In this document: positions 46,975-56,821 of the stretch, piece after piece | Numbering within the stretch: position 1 is the first letter of the stretch | Layout: each line of letters begins with the position of its first letter | Assembly (NCBI RefSeq): GCF_007860075.1 | Contig: NZ_SJPP01000001.1 | Coordinates: forward strand, 124,001-188,000 | Direction: 5' to 3' | From: Symmachiella macrocystis | Lineage (GTDB): Bacteria > Planctomycetota > Planctomycetia > Planctomycetales > Planctomycetaceae | DNA: 64,000 nucleotides | Notes under the pieces: generated by a model | What the model saw: only the letters and a program-made list of their open reading frames with translations | What the model was told of the DNA's origin: nothing | Databases searched by the model: none | Made by a program: the position numbers and the translations under genes

Positions 46975-48378
46975 ATGGGTTCCGCGGACAAATGGATCGA
47001 TCAATTCCTCAAGCGCGTGCGTATCGGAGAATTCCTGCGACGTGCGGCTGAGTTTGGCGCAGTCTTTCTCTTCAGCTTCGGCACCATCGTGCTGGTGGTC
47101 AAGCTGTTAATCCCCCAATTGTGGCCACACGTCCTATGGATCGCCCTGTGTGCGGTCCCCACGGCTGTCGCCGCTTGGTGGTATGCCCGCCGCAGTTGGT
47201 GTAGTCGCGACGATTCGGTGGCACTGTTGGATAAGGCCCTGGGAACCGGCGGATTATTAATGACCCTGACCGAACGGCCGGATCCGTTTTGGCGAGACCG
47301 CTTGCCGAAAGTGGACCTGCAGTACCGTCAGGCGCTGCCAAAATATCGCCCCACGCGCTTCGTCAGTTATTTGGCGTTGCCATTGATGTTCGCCGTGGCG
47401 GCCTGTTTTGTGCCCTTAAGAGAGGCCTCGACCGCACCGGTGCTGAAAAACACAGCGGCCCGCAATGCCACCGAACAGTTGGAGGAATTGCTCGCTGAAC
47501 TCGAAGCGACCACAGTGCTGGAGGAAACCGAAGAGGAAAAACTCAAAGAAGAAATCCAGCGACTCGTCGAAGAGACCGAACAGTCACCGTTGACCAGTGA
47601 GAAATGGGAAACGCTGGATGCGCTCCGCGAACGAATGCAAACGCGGATGACGAGTGCCGAGATCAACATGTCCAAAGCGACTGAAGCGGCTGAGGAATTA
47701 CGGCGGGCCGAATTGAGTGGCGAGAAATTAACGCTGGAGCGCAAGCTGCTGTTGGAAAAACAATTGGCCGACGCCCTCAGCAAATTGAGCAAAAATGGCA
47801 ACCTCGCCAATGCCCCCCAAGGGATGCAAGACGATCTGCAAAAACTGATGAAGAACGGAAAGTTGACGCTGGCCAAAGATGGAGCCGCGCGGCAACAACA
47901 ACTCGAACAGTTGCAGAAGTTTTTAGAAGAAGAGCAAGACAAACTAAAAGAGATCCGCAAAAATTGCAAAGCTTGCCAAAATGGTCAATGCCCAAACGGG
48001 CAGTGCGAAGGGGGACAATGCCAAGGAGGGAATTGCCAAGGGCCGGGACAACAAGGCGGCAATTCCAACAACGGCCGACCCGGCAGCGGTGGCGTCAACC
48101 GCGGACGTGGTGATGCGTCGATGTCCTGGGGTGATGAATCGGATCAACAAGGAGTCAAATTCAAAGAGAGTGTCCTGCCGCAAGGATTCCGCGAACAGGC
48201 GAAAGATGAAATCGACAGCATCAAGGCCTCCGCTCCGGATGTCGACCCCGCCACCGCTGCTCCCCGCAGCGCCGCGCACGACAGTGCGGCGTCCGCCGGA
48301 TCCACCACCGTGCAACGCCGCCTCAGCCCCAAACATCGCGCTGCGGTGCGCAAGTATTTCGATACCTCCAAACCGTGA
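46975..48378 (+). CDS. membrane coiled-coil protein with periodic Cys repeat, first gene of the MoxR/DUF58 group
   Basis: 467 residues. Two N-terminal membrane helices (FGAVFLFSFGTIVLVVKLL and LWIALCAVPTAVAAWWY) are followed by a third at about 125-140. The region 165-330 is Glu/Leu-rich coiled coil. Cysteines with a regular five-residue period come next at about 331-360 (C-QNGQ-C-PNGQ-C-EGGQ-C), then a Gly-rich and Ala/Ser-rich tail. It somewhat resembles DUF4175-type proteins often encoded beside MoxR and DUF58. AAGGAG before the ATG at 46975 supports the start. The following MoxR gene begins 67 bases after its stop. Confidence 0.7.
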   Translation: MGSADKWIDQFLKRVRIGEFLRRAAEFGAVFLFSFGTIVLVVKLLIPQLWPHVLWIALCAVPTAVAAWWYARRSWCSRDDSVALLDKALGTGGLLMTLTERPDPFWRDRLPKVDLQYRQALPKYRPTRFVSYLALPLMFAVAACFVPLREASTAPVLKNTAARNATEQLEELLAELEATTVLEETEEEKLKEEIQRLVEETEQSPLTSEKWETLDALRERMQTRMTSAEINMSKATEAAEELRRAELSGEKLTLERKLLLEKQLADALSKLSKNGNLANAPQGMQDDLQKLMKNGKLTLAKDGAARQQQLEQLQKFLEEEQDKLKEIRKNCKACQNGQCPNGQCEGGQCQGGNCQGPGQQGGNSNNGRPGSGGVNRGRGDASMSWGDESDQQGVKFKESVLPQGFREQAKDEIDSIKASAPDVDPATAAPRSAAHDSAASAGSTTVQRRLSPKHRAAVRKYFDTSKP

Positions 48379-48445
48379 CAACAATGCTTCCCCGGAATTT
48401 CACACACACAAGACTGCGAATGATCACCTAGAGGAGACGCCCCTG

Positions 48446-49525
48446 ATGGACCGTGAAACCGTGGGAACCGCCGACGCAACTGTCGACGGAGATCGTGACA
48501 GCGATCGTCTGGTGCCGCCGCACGAGCTTGAGGAGGCGCGGGCCACATTAGACCGCCTGCTCTCAGGTTTAAAACGGGCGATTCTCGGCCAGGAGGAATT
48601 GTTGGAGTTGGTCGTCATCGCACTGATGGCCCGCGGACACATGCTGCTCGAAGGGTTGCCGGGACTCGGTAAGACCGAATTGATCAAGTCGTTGTCCAAA
48701 TTGCTCGGTTTGGACTTCCGCCGTTTGCAATTCACACCTGACTTGCTCCCCAGCGATATTGTCGGCTCGCCGATTCTCGAAGAGAACCAACAAGGATCCC
48801 GGAGCCTCGTCTTTCACAAAGGACCGATTTTCGCCAACTTAGTTTTAGCGGACGAAATCAATCGCGCCAGCCCCAAAACCCAATCCGCGCTACTGGAAGC
48901 CATGCAGGAGCGCCGCGTCACCGTCCTGGGAGAAACGCATCCGCTCCCCCTGCCGTTTTTCGTCTTGGCGACACAAAACCCCATTGAATTGGAGGGGACC
49001 TATCCGCTCCCCGAAGCGCAACTCGACCGCTTCACGTTCAAACTCAGCGTGAATAATGTTTCCAGCGAGACCTTGCAGGAGATCATCACCACACGCAGCC
49101 ACGGACAACCGCCGGCGCTTTCGCCGGTTGTCTCCGCCATGGAATTGGAGACACTGTTCGACAAGGTCGATGCCATTCACCTGCCCCGCGCCGTTTCCGG
49201 ATACATTGCCCGACTGGTCACCGCCACACATCCCGATCGAGCGGATGCCCCCGAAACGGTTCGCAAATTTGTCAAATTCGGCGCTTCGCCGCGGGCCGCG
49301 ATCGCATTGGCCGGCACATCGCGCGCTGCGGCGCTCTTGGCGGGTAAACCGAATGTCGGTTTCGACGAAGTCAAAAAAGTGGCCCTCAGCGTCCTGGGGC
49401 ATCGGTTGATTTTGGATTATGCAGCCCGATTGGAAGGTTGGACCCCTGCAAAAATGATCCAAAGCCTGCTCGACGCCGTTCCTGAAGTCGGTCGGGATTT
49501 GCCAGAAGACTTATCCCCAGCCTAA
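48446..49525 (+). CDS. MoxR-family AAA+ ATPase
   Basis: About 359 residues. Walker A is GLPGLGKTE near 74. Then come FTPDLLPSDIVGSPI, the Walker B LVLADEINRASPKTQSALLEAM, sensor-1 region FFVLATQNPIELEGTYPLPEAQLDRF, and a lid domain with GASPRAAIAL. MoxR ATPases remodel or insert cofactors into von Willebrand factor-like proteins. They are usually encoded beside DUF58 proteins, as here (54542). ATG 48446 has GAGGAG nine bases upstream. The open frame runs back to 47981, inside the previous gene, but that part has no family similarity. Confidence 0.93.
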   Translation: MDRETVGTADATVDGDRDSDRLVPPHELEEARATLDRLLSGLKRAILGQEELLELVVIALMARGHMLLEGLPGLGKTELIKSLSKLLGLDFRRLQFTPDLLPSDIVGSPILEENQQGSRSLVFHKGPIFANLVLADEINRASPKTQSALLEAMQERRVTVLGETHPLPLPFFVLATQNPIELEGTYPLPEAQLDRFTFKLSVNNVSSETLQEIITTRSHGQPPALSPVVSAMELETLFDKVDAIHLPRAVSGYIARLVTATHPDRADAPETVRKFVKFGASPRAAIALAGTSRAAALLAGKPNVGFDEVKKVALSVLGHRLILDYAARLEGWTPAKMIQSLLDAVPEVGRDLPEDLSPA

Positions 49526-49701
49526 TAGCGGGTGAATCCTAAGCATCAAACTTCGTTTAGCCTTGAGGGATGAGCTCCGTTGAGACTTTGTAATCGAAAA
49601 CCTGCACGCTCCCCCCAGCGCCAACGGTGTGAGCGAGCAAAGTGGCATCCCAGCAGGCGGCAATGCCTGGCCGGGTTACTGGGTACGATCAAGGAGACGG
49701 C

Positions 49702-51756
49702 ATGAACTCCAGGAGCGCTCGGACCATCCTTTATGCGGCAATCCTGCTGCTGACGGCAACCGGCACATCGCAATTGTTCGCCTCCGGTTCGGATTTCACG
49801 CGGAGCACAAAAGACCTGACGCTGACGGTCGATTCTCGCTGGGCAGGGGGCCGATTCGGCGGGTACGCTCCGATACGAATTCGCCTGGGTAATACCGGCA
49901 AACCGCAAGAACTCTTCTTTCGATTTGCCTCGGACGGTTACACCAAATTCCCGGAGGTGCAACAGCGGATTACGATCGGGCAAAACGAAACCCGGCAATT
50001 CACGATGGCTGTCCCCTTAGTCGGCGAATCGGGCTACTTTGGCGGGAAACTCACCGTATTCCGCAATGGTCGCGAGATTAAAAATCTCAGCGAAGCGGTG
50101 ACACTCGCCGACAATCGCACGGATACGGTGAATTGCCCCGCACTGTTAGTAGTTTCGCGAAAAAAAGTCGACTGCGAACCGTTTTTGTCCGCAGCCAACT
50201 CTCTCTCAGCGGCCAAAGGGATGACGAGCCCGTATGGCTCTAGCTCGTCGGAAGACTATCAAGTCATTGATCCGATTATGCTTCCCCAATCGGCGGTCGA
50301 CTATTCGGGACTGGACATTCTGGCCCTCTCGTTGGAGACGCTCAAAAAGATTCCCGAGGGCGCACGGTCCGCCATCAACAACTGGGTCCGCACCGGTGGA
50401 AAATTGCTTGTCTACGAAACCGGAGCTGCGGCCGCCGATGTTCCGGAACTGCGAGGATTGTTGGAACTCACCGACGCCGAAACCTGGCAACACGCCCCGC
50501 TGTTTGCCCGTAAACCGATCAAAATCGTGACCGAAGAAGAGCTGCAGGGGATGATGGTGAGCGAAATAGGAACGACTCACACTGAACTCTCCAGCGATTA
50601 TGACTGGGAGAATTCCTCCAATACGTTCGCCGTTCACCCACAGGTGTTGGGCTACGTCATCGCCATGCCCGACAATCCCTTTCCCGGCACGCCGCAAGAT
50701 TGGGCCTGGATGATGAATTCGCTCACTCCGGACTCGTGGCGATGGACTACGCGGCAAGGCATCTCCACGCGGCAACCCGATTCATCCTTTGCGGAGTTTG
50801 CCATCCCCGGTGTGGGTGGAGTCCCCAAAATCGCATTCATCGTGTTGATTTCGGCATTCACGATCGTGATCGGCCCGTTGAATTACTTTTTCCTCAAGCG
50901 GCGGCAACAGTTGTATTTGCTGGTGGTGACGATCCCCAGTATCGCCTTTTTGACAAGTTGTGCATTGTTCGCCTACGCCGCCGTTTCGGACGGATTTGGC
51001 GTCACCTCACGTACGCGGAGTGTGACCCTTCTGGACCAACGCACCAAGACAGCGGTCGCCTTGGGACGCACCGCGCTGTATGCCGGCGTCGCCCCCGCGG
51101 ATGGCTTGCGGTTCGATGCCGACACCGCTGTGTTTCCGATTTGGTCAGCGGGACAGGATTCCCCGCATGGGTCGGTCGATTGGACAAACGGCCAACACTT
51201 TTCGTCCGGTTGGATTCGTTCTCGCACGCCGATGCAGTTTTTATCCACGGTCAGTCGCACCGAACGGGGCCGACTGGAAATCACCCCCAGCAGCGACTCC
51301 GCCACAATCAACGTCGCCAACGGCTTGGCTTGGAACATCGAAACTTTGGTCGTTGTTGATGAGGAAGGAAATACATTTCTGGGATCGAAACTTCCCGCAG
51401 GAGACTCAACCGCGCTCAAACGCACCGAAGCCGATGAGGTCGTCTCTGTTCTCAAAGGACAGTACACGACGCATCCACTTGAAATCCAACCAGGCGGAGC
51501 CGCACCTGTGACCTCCAGCACTTCCATCACGACATATTCGGGATACCCGTCGAATGAACTCAATTTGAATTTGAACTACAACGACGGCAATCTGGAACGG
51601 ACGCTCACCCGATTGCTGAAACCTAAAAATGCGACGGCACTGACCGATTTGCACCGCAGCTATATCGCGATCCTCAGCGAAAACCCTGGTGTCGAATTGG
51701 GTGTGGAAAACACCGATGCCCAAGGGGATTTCCACGTCATCTGGGGACAGTATTAA
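49702..51756 (+). CDS. large secreted/membrane protein with glutamine-amidotransferase-like fold
   Basis: About 684 residues. A signal peptide (TILYAAILLLTATGTSQLFA) leads a beta-rich N-terminal domain. Next comes a segment resembling a class I glutamine-amidotransferase-like fold without catalytic residues I can identify (GLDILALSLETLKKIPEG and NWVRTGGKLLVYETGA). Two transmembrane helices follow at about 385-440 (VGGVPKIAFIVLISAFTIVIGPLNY and LVVTIPSIAFLTSCALFAYAA). A C-terminal beta-rich domain of about 240 residues ends the protein. AAGGAG just before the ATG at 49702 supports the start. Similar proteins stand next to MoxR/DUF58 and ABC exporters in Planctomycetota. Function unknown. Confidence 0.72.
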   Translation: MNSRSARTILYAAILLLTATGTSQLFASGSDFTRSTKDLTLTVDSRWAGGRFGGYAPIRIRLGNTGKPQELFFRFASDGYTKFPEVQQRITIGQNETRQFTMAVPLVGESGYFGGKLTVFRNGREIKNLSEAVTLADNRTDTVNCPALLVVSRKKVDCEPFLSAANSLSAAKGMTSPYGSSSSEDYQVIDPIMLPQSAVDYSGLDILALSLETLKKIPEGARSAINNWVRTGGKLLVYETGAAAADVPELRGLLELTDAETWQHAPLFARKPIKIVTEEELQGMMVSEIGTTHTELSSDYDWENSSNTFAVHPQVLGYVIAMPDNPFPGTPQDWAWMMNSLTPDSWRWTTRQGISTRQPDSSFAEFAIPGVGGVPKIAFIVLISAFTIVIGPLNYFFLKRRQQLYLLVVTIPSIAFLTSCALFAYAAVSDGFGVTSRTRSVTLLDQRTKTAVALGRTALYAGVAPADGLRFDADTAVFPIWSAGQDSPHGSVDWTNGQHFSSGWIRSRTPMQFLSTVSRTERGRLEITPSSDSATINVANGLAWNIETLVVVDEEGNTFLGSKLPAGDSTALKRTEADEVVSVLKGQYTTHPLEIQPGGAAPVTSSTSITTYSGYPSNELNLNLNYNDGNLERTLTRLLKPKNATALTDLHRSYIAILSENPGVELGVENTDAQGDFHVIWGQY

Positions 51757-51810
51757 AATCGCGCCGCCTCCGCTTTTTCCACTGCAAGATTCCCACTGCT
51801 CAATACTTTC

Positions 51811-52815
51811 ATGAACGAATCATCTACCGAAACCGCAACGTTGGAACCACCGCCGCCGACAGCGACGCCGACGATTGAAATCCATCATCTGCATCGGTTT
51901 TTTGGAAACCTAAAAGCGGTCAATGATGTCTCGTTCCAGGTGCACGCGGGTGAGGTGATGGGCTTCATCGGCCCCAACGGTGCGGGTAAAACGACGACCA
52001 TGCGAATTCTGGCCACACTGGACGTCCCCACCGCTGGCGACGCCTTTGTGGGGGGCTACTCCGTTGTCGACAAACCGGATGAAGTCCGCCGTATTCTGGG
52101 ATTCATGCCTGATAGTTTCGGCAAATACCAAAACGTCAACGTCCTGGAGTACCTCGACTTCTTCGCCCGCGCCTATGGGTTCCGCGGCGCCGCCCGCCGG
52201 GATGCCATCGAACGGGTGTTGGTCTTCACCGAATTACGCAAACTCGCCGAAAAACCAATCGATACGCTCAGTAAGGGCATGTCACAACGCCTCGGTTTGG
52301 GCCGCACATTAATTCACGACCCGCAGGTTCTGGTCCTGGACGAACCGGCAGCCGGCTTGGATCCCCGCGCTCGGGTCGAACTGCGAGAACTGATTCTCCT
52401 CTTGGCGACTGAGTTGAACAAAACGGTTTTAATCAGTTCCCACATCCTCACCGAACTTTCTGAAATCTGTCACTCCGCGGCAATCGTTGAAGCCGGACAA
52501 ATTCTAGCCAGCGGTTCGCGTGACGCCATCATGCAAGGGCATCGTCGGACCGGCCCGGATGAATCGGTGGAATTAGAAGTCAGCGTCGTCGGCGAGGTCA
52601 ATAAGTTGCAGCGCTGGTTGCTGGAACAACCGCACGTCGGTGCGGTACGCATTGCCGATAAAAACGCCCGCTTTGAATTTACCGGCAACGAACAGCAACA
52701 AGCGAATCTTCTCAAAGCGATGATCGCAAGCGACATCGAGGTCGTCTCGTTCCAAGGCCGTGCCCATTCGCTCGAAGACGTCTTCATGGCCGTCACAAAA
52801 GGCATCACACAGTAA
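51811..52815 (+). CDS. ABC exporter ATP-binding protein
   Basis: 334 residues. Walker A GPNGAGKTTT, Q-loop region GFMPDSFGKYQNVNVLEYL, signature LSKGMSQRLGLGR, Walker B VLVLDEPAAGLDP and the H-loop LISSHILTE are all intact. An extended C-terminal domain follows the ATPase core, as in exporter subunits of the CcmA/GldA/NatA type. It would energise the permease encoded next. The gene lies 54 bases after the GATase-like gene and 63 before the permease. Substrate unknown. Confidence 0.93.
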   Translation: MNESSTETATLEPPPPTATPTIEIHHLHRFFGNLKAVNDVSFQVHAGEVMGFIGPNGAGKTTTMRILATLDVPTAGDAFVGGYSVVDKPDEVRRILGFMPDSFGKYQNVNVLEYLDFFARAYGFRGAARRDAIERVLVFTELRKLAEKPIDTLSKGMSQRLGLGRTLIHDPQVLVLDEPAAGLDPRARVELRELILLLATELNKTVLISSHILTELSEICHSAAIVEAGQILASGSRDAIMQGHRRTGPDESVELEVSVVGEVNKLQRWLLEQPHVGAVRIADKNARFEFTGNEQQQANLLKAMIASDIEVVSFQGRAHSLEDVFMAVTKGITQ

Positions 52816-52878
52816 TTTCGTTTGTCACACACGAGATGCCCGCGGCTGAGCCGTGGGCCAAGGAAATCCGTAACAACC

Positions 52879-54501
52879 ATGGCCTCTCAACCTGATACGA
52901 TAAGCCGCTGGGCCGAACAGGTGAGTGATCGTCTCAACCCGATCCTCGTCAAGGAGACGCGCCAAGCGCTCAAAAGCAAACAGTTTCTAGCCACCTTTGC
53001 AATCATGCTGTTTGGTAGCTGGTTGATATCGGCGTTCGTGCTCATGATGCTTGTCGGCGGCAACGACGACAGCCCGTATGGCAAATACGTCTTCCCCTTC
53101 TATTTCGGCCTGTTAGCGTTCACGGTCATGCTCGTCGTCCCTTTCGGCGCCTTTCGCAGTCTGCTGGCCGAACGGGACCTCAACACCTACGAACTGCTCA
53201 ACATCACCACGCTGTCCCCCCAACAAATTGTGTGGGGCAAATGGCTCAGCGCTCAGGTGCAAACGTTCATTTACTTTTCCGCTATCAGCCCGTTTGTCGC
53301 CTTCACCTACCTGCTTCGTGGCGTTGACTTTCCCACGTTGATATTCGTGCTGGTCTTGGCGATGTTCGCCTCCATGATGTTGTCGCTACTGTCGCTCACC
53401 TTCAGCACATTCGCCCGCCAGCGACAAGCACAGGTCGTGCTCTCCCTGGTCCTGTTGGGGCAACTCGTCTGGGTCATGGGCGCAGCGATTTCACTCGGAA
53501 CGTATTTTGTCGCCGACGAAAGCATCGATTTCAGCGACCAAGAATTCTATTGGGGCGGTTTGGTCATCGCCAGTTATTACATCGGGACTTTCGTGCTCTG
53601 CTTGCAGATCGCCCGCGCGCAACTGACATTCGAATCAGACAATCGCAGTACCGGAATCCGACTTAGCAGCTCCGCTCTCTACTGGCTGACGCTCGGCTGG
53701 CTGGGACTCGGGTTGTATCAGGCTGTCTTCGGCGGTACTTCGCCCGGTTCGACCCTCATGATCGAACCGGTCTATGTGGTCCTCAGTTTCTTGGGGGTCT
53801 TTTGGGGGGCTGTTTGCCTGTTTGCCGCCACCGAGACCGATGGGCTTTCGCGGCGGATTCGCAGCCAACTCCCTAAAAGCTTTCTCCTACGATTTCTCGC
53901 CGTGCCGTTTCTCCCAGGAGGCGGACGCGGGATGTTGATGGCGGTTTTGCATTTGGCAGCGCTCGTAGGTCTGGCATTCGCCCTCGGACAATTCATCCAC
54001 GACCCCAAATGGACCCACATTTCAAAATTCACGGTTGGGCTGAGTTGTTACATCCTCTTCTACGCCGGAATGTCCGCCGCATTGGGGCGTTGGTTGCGCA
54101 AGGCGACTCCCTTATTTCGTCCTGCTCAGACACGGGCGTTTGCCATCGTGATGTTCGCACTCAGTTGGCTGGCGCCGAACATTGCAAACATCTTCCGCAA
54201 TTCTCGCAGCGTCGCGAATCCTCTATTTTACTTGTCCGACCCCATCAATACGTTGGAGACTCTGGACAACAATCTCAACTGGGCCGACGAAGTTATGGCA
54301 GCCCTGCTGGTGATGGGGGGAGTCGCTCTGCTGCTCAATATCCACACCATGTGGCGCGGCTTCACCGAAGTCGTCTTCCTCCGCGAACCTGCTGCGGACG
54401 AAACGGCCATGTTCCCACAATCTCAAATGGCCAACGGCCCATCAGCCACCGCGGGAATCTTAGACGCAGCAGCCACCCCGGAACCGTCGACCAGCAGTTA
54501 A
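52879..54501 (+). CDS. ABC exporter permease
   Basis: About 540 residues with ten or more hydrophobic segments, beginning LNPILVKETRQALKSKQFLATFAIMLFGSWLI. That opening, with NPILVKE and RQALKSK, is typical of ABC-2-type exporters that pair with GldA-like ATPases. A Gly-rich, charged tail ends the protein. ATG 52879 with GGAA upstream is preferred over an in-frame ATG at 52822 that would overlap the leader. It probably forms the channel for the adjacent ATPase. The DUF58 gene follows by 40 bases, so the genes are likely co-transcribed. Confidence 0.85.
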   Translation: MASQPDTISRWAEQVSDRLNPILVKETRQALKSKQFLATFAIMLFGSWLISAFVLMMLVGGNDDSPYGKYVFPFYFGLLAFTVMLVVPFGAFRSLLAERDLNTYELLNITTLSPQQIVWGKWLSAQVQTFIYFSAISPFVAFTYLLRGVDFPTLIFVLVLAMFASMMLSLLSLTFSTFARQRQAQVVLSLVLLGQLVWVMGAAISLGTYFVADESIDFSDQEFYWGGLVIASYYIGTFVLCLQIARAQLTFESDNRSTGIRLSSSALYWLTLGWLGLGLYQAVFGGTSPGSTLMIEPVYVVLSFLGVFWGAVCLFAATETDGLSRRIRSQLPKSFLLRFLAVPFLPGGGRGMLMAVLHLAALVGLAFALGQFIHDPKWTHISKFTVGLSCYILFYAGMSAALGRWLRKATPLFRPAQTRAFAIVMFALSWLAPNIANIFRNSRSVANPLFYLSDPINTLETLDNNLNWADEVMAALLVMGGVALLLNIHTMWRGFTEVVFLREPAADETAMFPQSQMANGPSATAGILDAAATPEPSTSS

Positions 54502-54541
54502 CTAACGGTCGCGATCAATCACCGATAAGGATTACGATTTC

Positions 54542-55396
54542 GTGAGAAATGATCCGGACGTCCAACGTGTCGTCGACACCTTCCAACTCGGACTACCCCG
54601 CACTCCCGTCGCCGGGCGGTCGGGCGAGTTGCTGGGGCGCGGTACGGGAAGTTCGTTGGAGTTTCAGGAATTTCGCGAATACATCCCCGGCGACGACATC
54701 CGCCATGTCGATTGGTCCGCTTATGCCCGCAGCGACACCTTGATGGTTCGCCTGTACCGTGAAGAAATCAGTCCGCAAACACAAATCCTCATCGATGGCA
54801 GCGCCTCGATGCGTACCGGCGGAACTGTTAAGCCGCTCATTGCCAAGCAATTGGCAGCGATGTTCGCCCTGCTCTGCGGACGACTGGGTGGCCGCGCGGG
54901 GGTGGTCACCCTCACCGATCAGGTCGCCACACGCACAGGACTTGAAGGACTGGATTTAATCGAGCGATTGCCGTTTGATTCCCGCGCGACGTTGGTGGAT
55001 CTGTTGGAAAATAACCAAGTCCCCCTTCCCCGGCAGTCGGTCCGCATCGTGATCAGCGATTTTCTGTTTCCCCACGACCCCGCGGCGCTCATCCGCCGCT
55101 TGGCCACCGGCGCCAGTGCGCTGTGGGTCCTGCAACTATTGAACGCCTGGGAAGCCGATCCGACCACCAGTGGGGGCCGTCGTCTGGTCGATATCGAATC
55201 GGCGGCCGAAACTGATCTCATTTTGGATCGCAAAACAATCGCCGGCTATCAAAAACGGTTGCAGCAACTCCAGGCGGAATTGGCCCGCAATTGTCGCCGC
55301 GTACATGCCACGTTTGTTCCCTTGATCGCCGATAAGGGGCTGCAAACGCTCTGCCGCGAGGATCTGTGCGCCGCCGAAGTCCTCCGCATCGCTTAA
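54542..55396 (+). CDS. DUF58 domain-containing protein
   Basis: 284 residues. The DUF58 signature is strong: RSGELLGRGTGSSLEFQEFREY, then GDDIRHVDWSAYARSDTLMVRLYREE. This family is partner to MoxR ATPases; its role is linked to cell envelope or stress, and it has a von Willebrand-like fold. Asp and Ser residues in LIDGSASMRTG match the metal-ion-dependent adhesion site (DxSxS), here intact. The GTG start has an AAGGA upstream. Its MoxR partner is about five genes upstream in the same direction. Confidence 0.93.
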   Translation: MRNDPDVQRVVDTFQLGLPRTPVAGRSGELLGRGTGSSLEFQEFREYIPGDDIRHVDWSAYARSDTLMVRLYREEISPQTQILIDGSASMRTGGTVKPLIAKQLAAMFALLCGRLGGRAGVVTLTDQVATRTGLEGLDLIERLPFDSRATLVDLLENNQVPLPRQSVRIVISDFLFPHDPAALIRRLATGASALWVLQLLNAWEADPTTSGGRRLVDIESAAETDLILDRKTIAGYQKRLQQLQAELARNCRRVHATFVPLIADKGLQTLCREDLCAAEVLRIA

Positions 55397-55482
55397 GTTT
55401 CAGCTGTCCCTCTTCCCTGAATTCCCCATACGGCATATGATGCGCCCAGCAACACGCGCAACGTGATTCGCGCGGTAGCGGC

Positions 55483-56775
55483 TTGAGCAACTCTTCTTTT
55501 TTGGCGCGTTATATGTGGACCACCGTCCGGCAAATTTTTCGCACAGCCCCAGTCACAGCGAGCATCATATTCATTTGCTCGGGACTGCTGGCATGGATTT
55601 TTTATCTCGTCTTGTTCGAAGAAGCCAATTACCGCATCGCGCAAGAACAACTCGGCGTCCCACTGAAATTTGTGATGCTGGGTGGTCAAAACGGCACCGC
55701 CGATATCGAACTCGGGTTTACCAAACTTTGGGATGGCGAGTGGTGGCGCGTGATTCTCGCCGGCTTACACCATGGCGGCAGCATGACCAGCGGTCTGATT
55801 CATCTGGTGATGAACTGCCTCGGCCTGTGGTATTTGGGACAACTGCTGGAATACCGCATCGGCAGCCTGCGCATGGCCTTGCTGTTCGTCTCGTCGCTGG
55901 TCGTTTCTATGCTGCCGGAATTCCTGATGGGATCGGCGGCTGTGGGAATGTCCGGGGCGATCTGCGCGATGTTCGGTTATCTGTTAGTCCTGCGTCACCA
56001 CGATCGATACATCTTGGAAATGTTACCCGACCAAGTAGTCCGCATCATGTTGATTTGGTTGGTCGCCTGCATTCCGGCCACTTATTTCGACATCCTGCCC
56101 GTCGCCAATTTGGCGCACTTTTCCGGTTTGGGATACGGGTATCTGGCCGCCCGTGTCGCCTATGCGCAAACCCCGTGGAAGGTCTCAGCCCGCGCCGGTT
56201 TTTTGGCCGCGCATTTACTCATTCCCATAGGATTGTACGCCGTGGTCCACCCAGTTTGGAATGCTGCCTATCACTGGCATCTGGGGACCAGCCAGTCACT
56301 TTCGCGACAAGACCGCATCATGCACCTCCGGCAAGCGGTTGCCATCAACCCACAACTCGATCCCGTTTGGGTGGAACTTTATAAGCAATATCTCAAGAGC
56401 GGAAATCTGCACAATGCCTGGACCGCGATCTTGCAGGGCGTGCACAATAATCCCTCAAGCACAACCGCAATTCGCAAAGCCGCCTTTATGGGCCAGCTCT
56501 TCCAGACGCCGGAAAACCGGAAACTGGCCCGCAGAATCTTGGACGATGTTTTTGACGACGATGCCCCCGCCTGGGCCGAACGGCTATTGGCCCAAGCTCC
56601 CGGCTCACAACGCTTTCGCTTCACGCTTCCCACCGACCCTCCGAACAAATACGAGATCGGCAAACCGGTAAAACTACCCGAGCCTGCCCGAATCGATCCC
56701 AATCCTCAAAACGAACCGTTGGCGCCCCCCGATCCCGACGAGGCCGATAGTGCCGCGGTGGGAACCGCAACGTAA
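55483..56775 (+). CDS. rhomboid-family intramembrane serine protease with C-terminal extension
   Basis: About 430 residues. Six membrane helices carry the rhomboid signature: HLVMNCLGLWYL (HxxxN near residue 107), GMSGAICAMFGYLL with catalytic S157, and AHFSGLGYGYLA with catalytic H212. The catalytic dyad is complete. A soluble tail of about 160 residues follows, with TPR-like helices (AVAINPQLDPVWVELYKQYLKSGNLHNAWTAI) and a Pro-rich end. It should cleave transmembrane substrates. TTG 55483 is used; ATG 55513 is also possible, and neither has a clear ribosome binding site. Confidence 0.88.
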   Translation: MSNSSFLARYMWTTVRQIFRTAPVTASIIFICSGLLAWIFYLVLFEEANYRIAQEQLGVPLKFVMLGGQNGTADIELGFTKLWDGEWWRVILAGLHHGGSMTSGLIHLVMNCLGLWYLGQLLEYRIGSLRMALLFVSSLVVSMLPEFLMGSAAVGMSGAICAMFGYLLVLRHHDRYILEMLPDQVVRIMLIWLVACIPATYFDILPVANLAHFSGLGYGYLAARVAYAQTPWKVSARAGFLAAHLLIPIGLYAVVHPVWNAAYHWHLGTSQSLSRQDRIMHLRQAVAINPQLDPVWVELYKQYLKSGNLHNAWTAILQGVHNNPSSTTAIRKAAFMGQLFQTPENRKLARRILDDVFDDDAPAWAERLLAQAPGSQRFRFTLPTDPPNKYEIGKPVKLPEPARIDPNPQNEPLAPPDPDEADSAAVGTAT

Positions 56776-56821
56776 TCGTGTCCAAGATGGCAACCCGCGC
56801 ACGTTTCGCACAACTTTGCTT

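Noticed and set aside
47981-48445. 155-codon N-terminal extension of the MoxR frame
   Set aside because: It overlaps the preceding gene and has no family similarity; ATG 48446 has a proper ribosome binding site.
55515-56384. 289-codon frame inside the rhomboid gene
   Set aside because: Shadow frame rich in Arg, Ser and His; the rhomboid frame has complete catalytic motifs.
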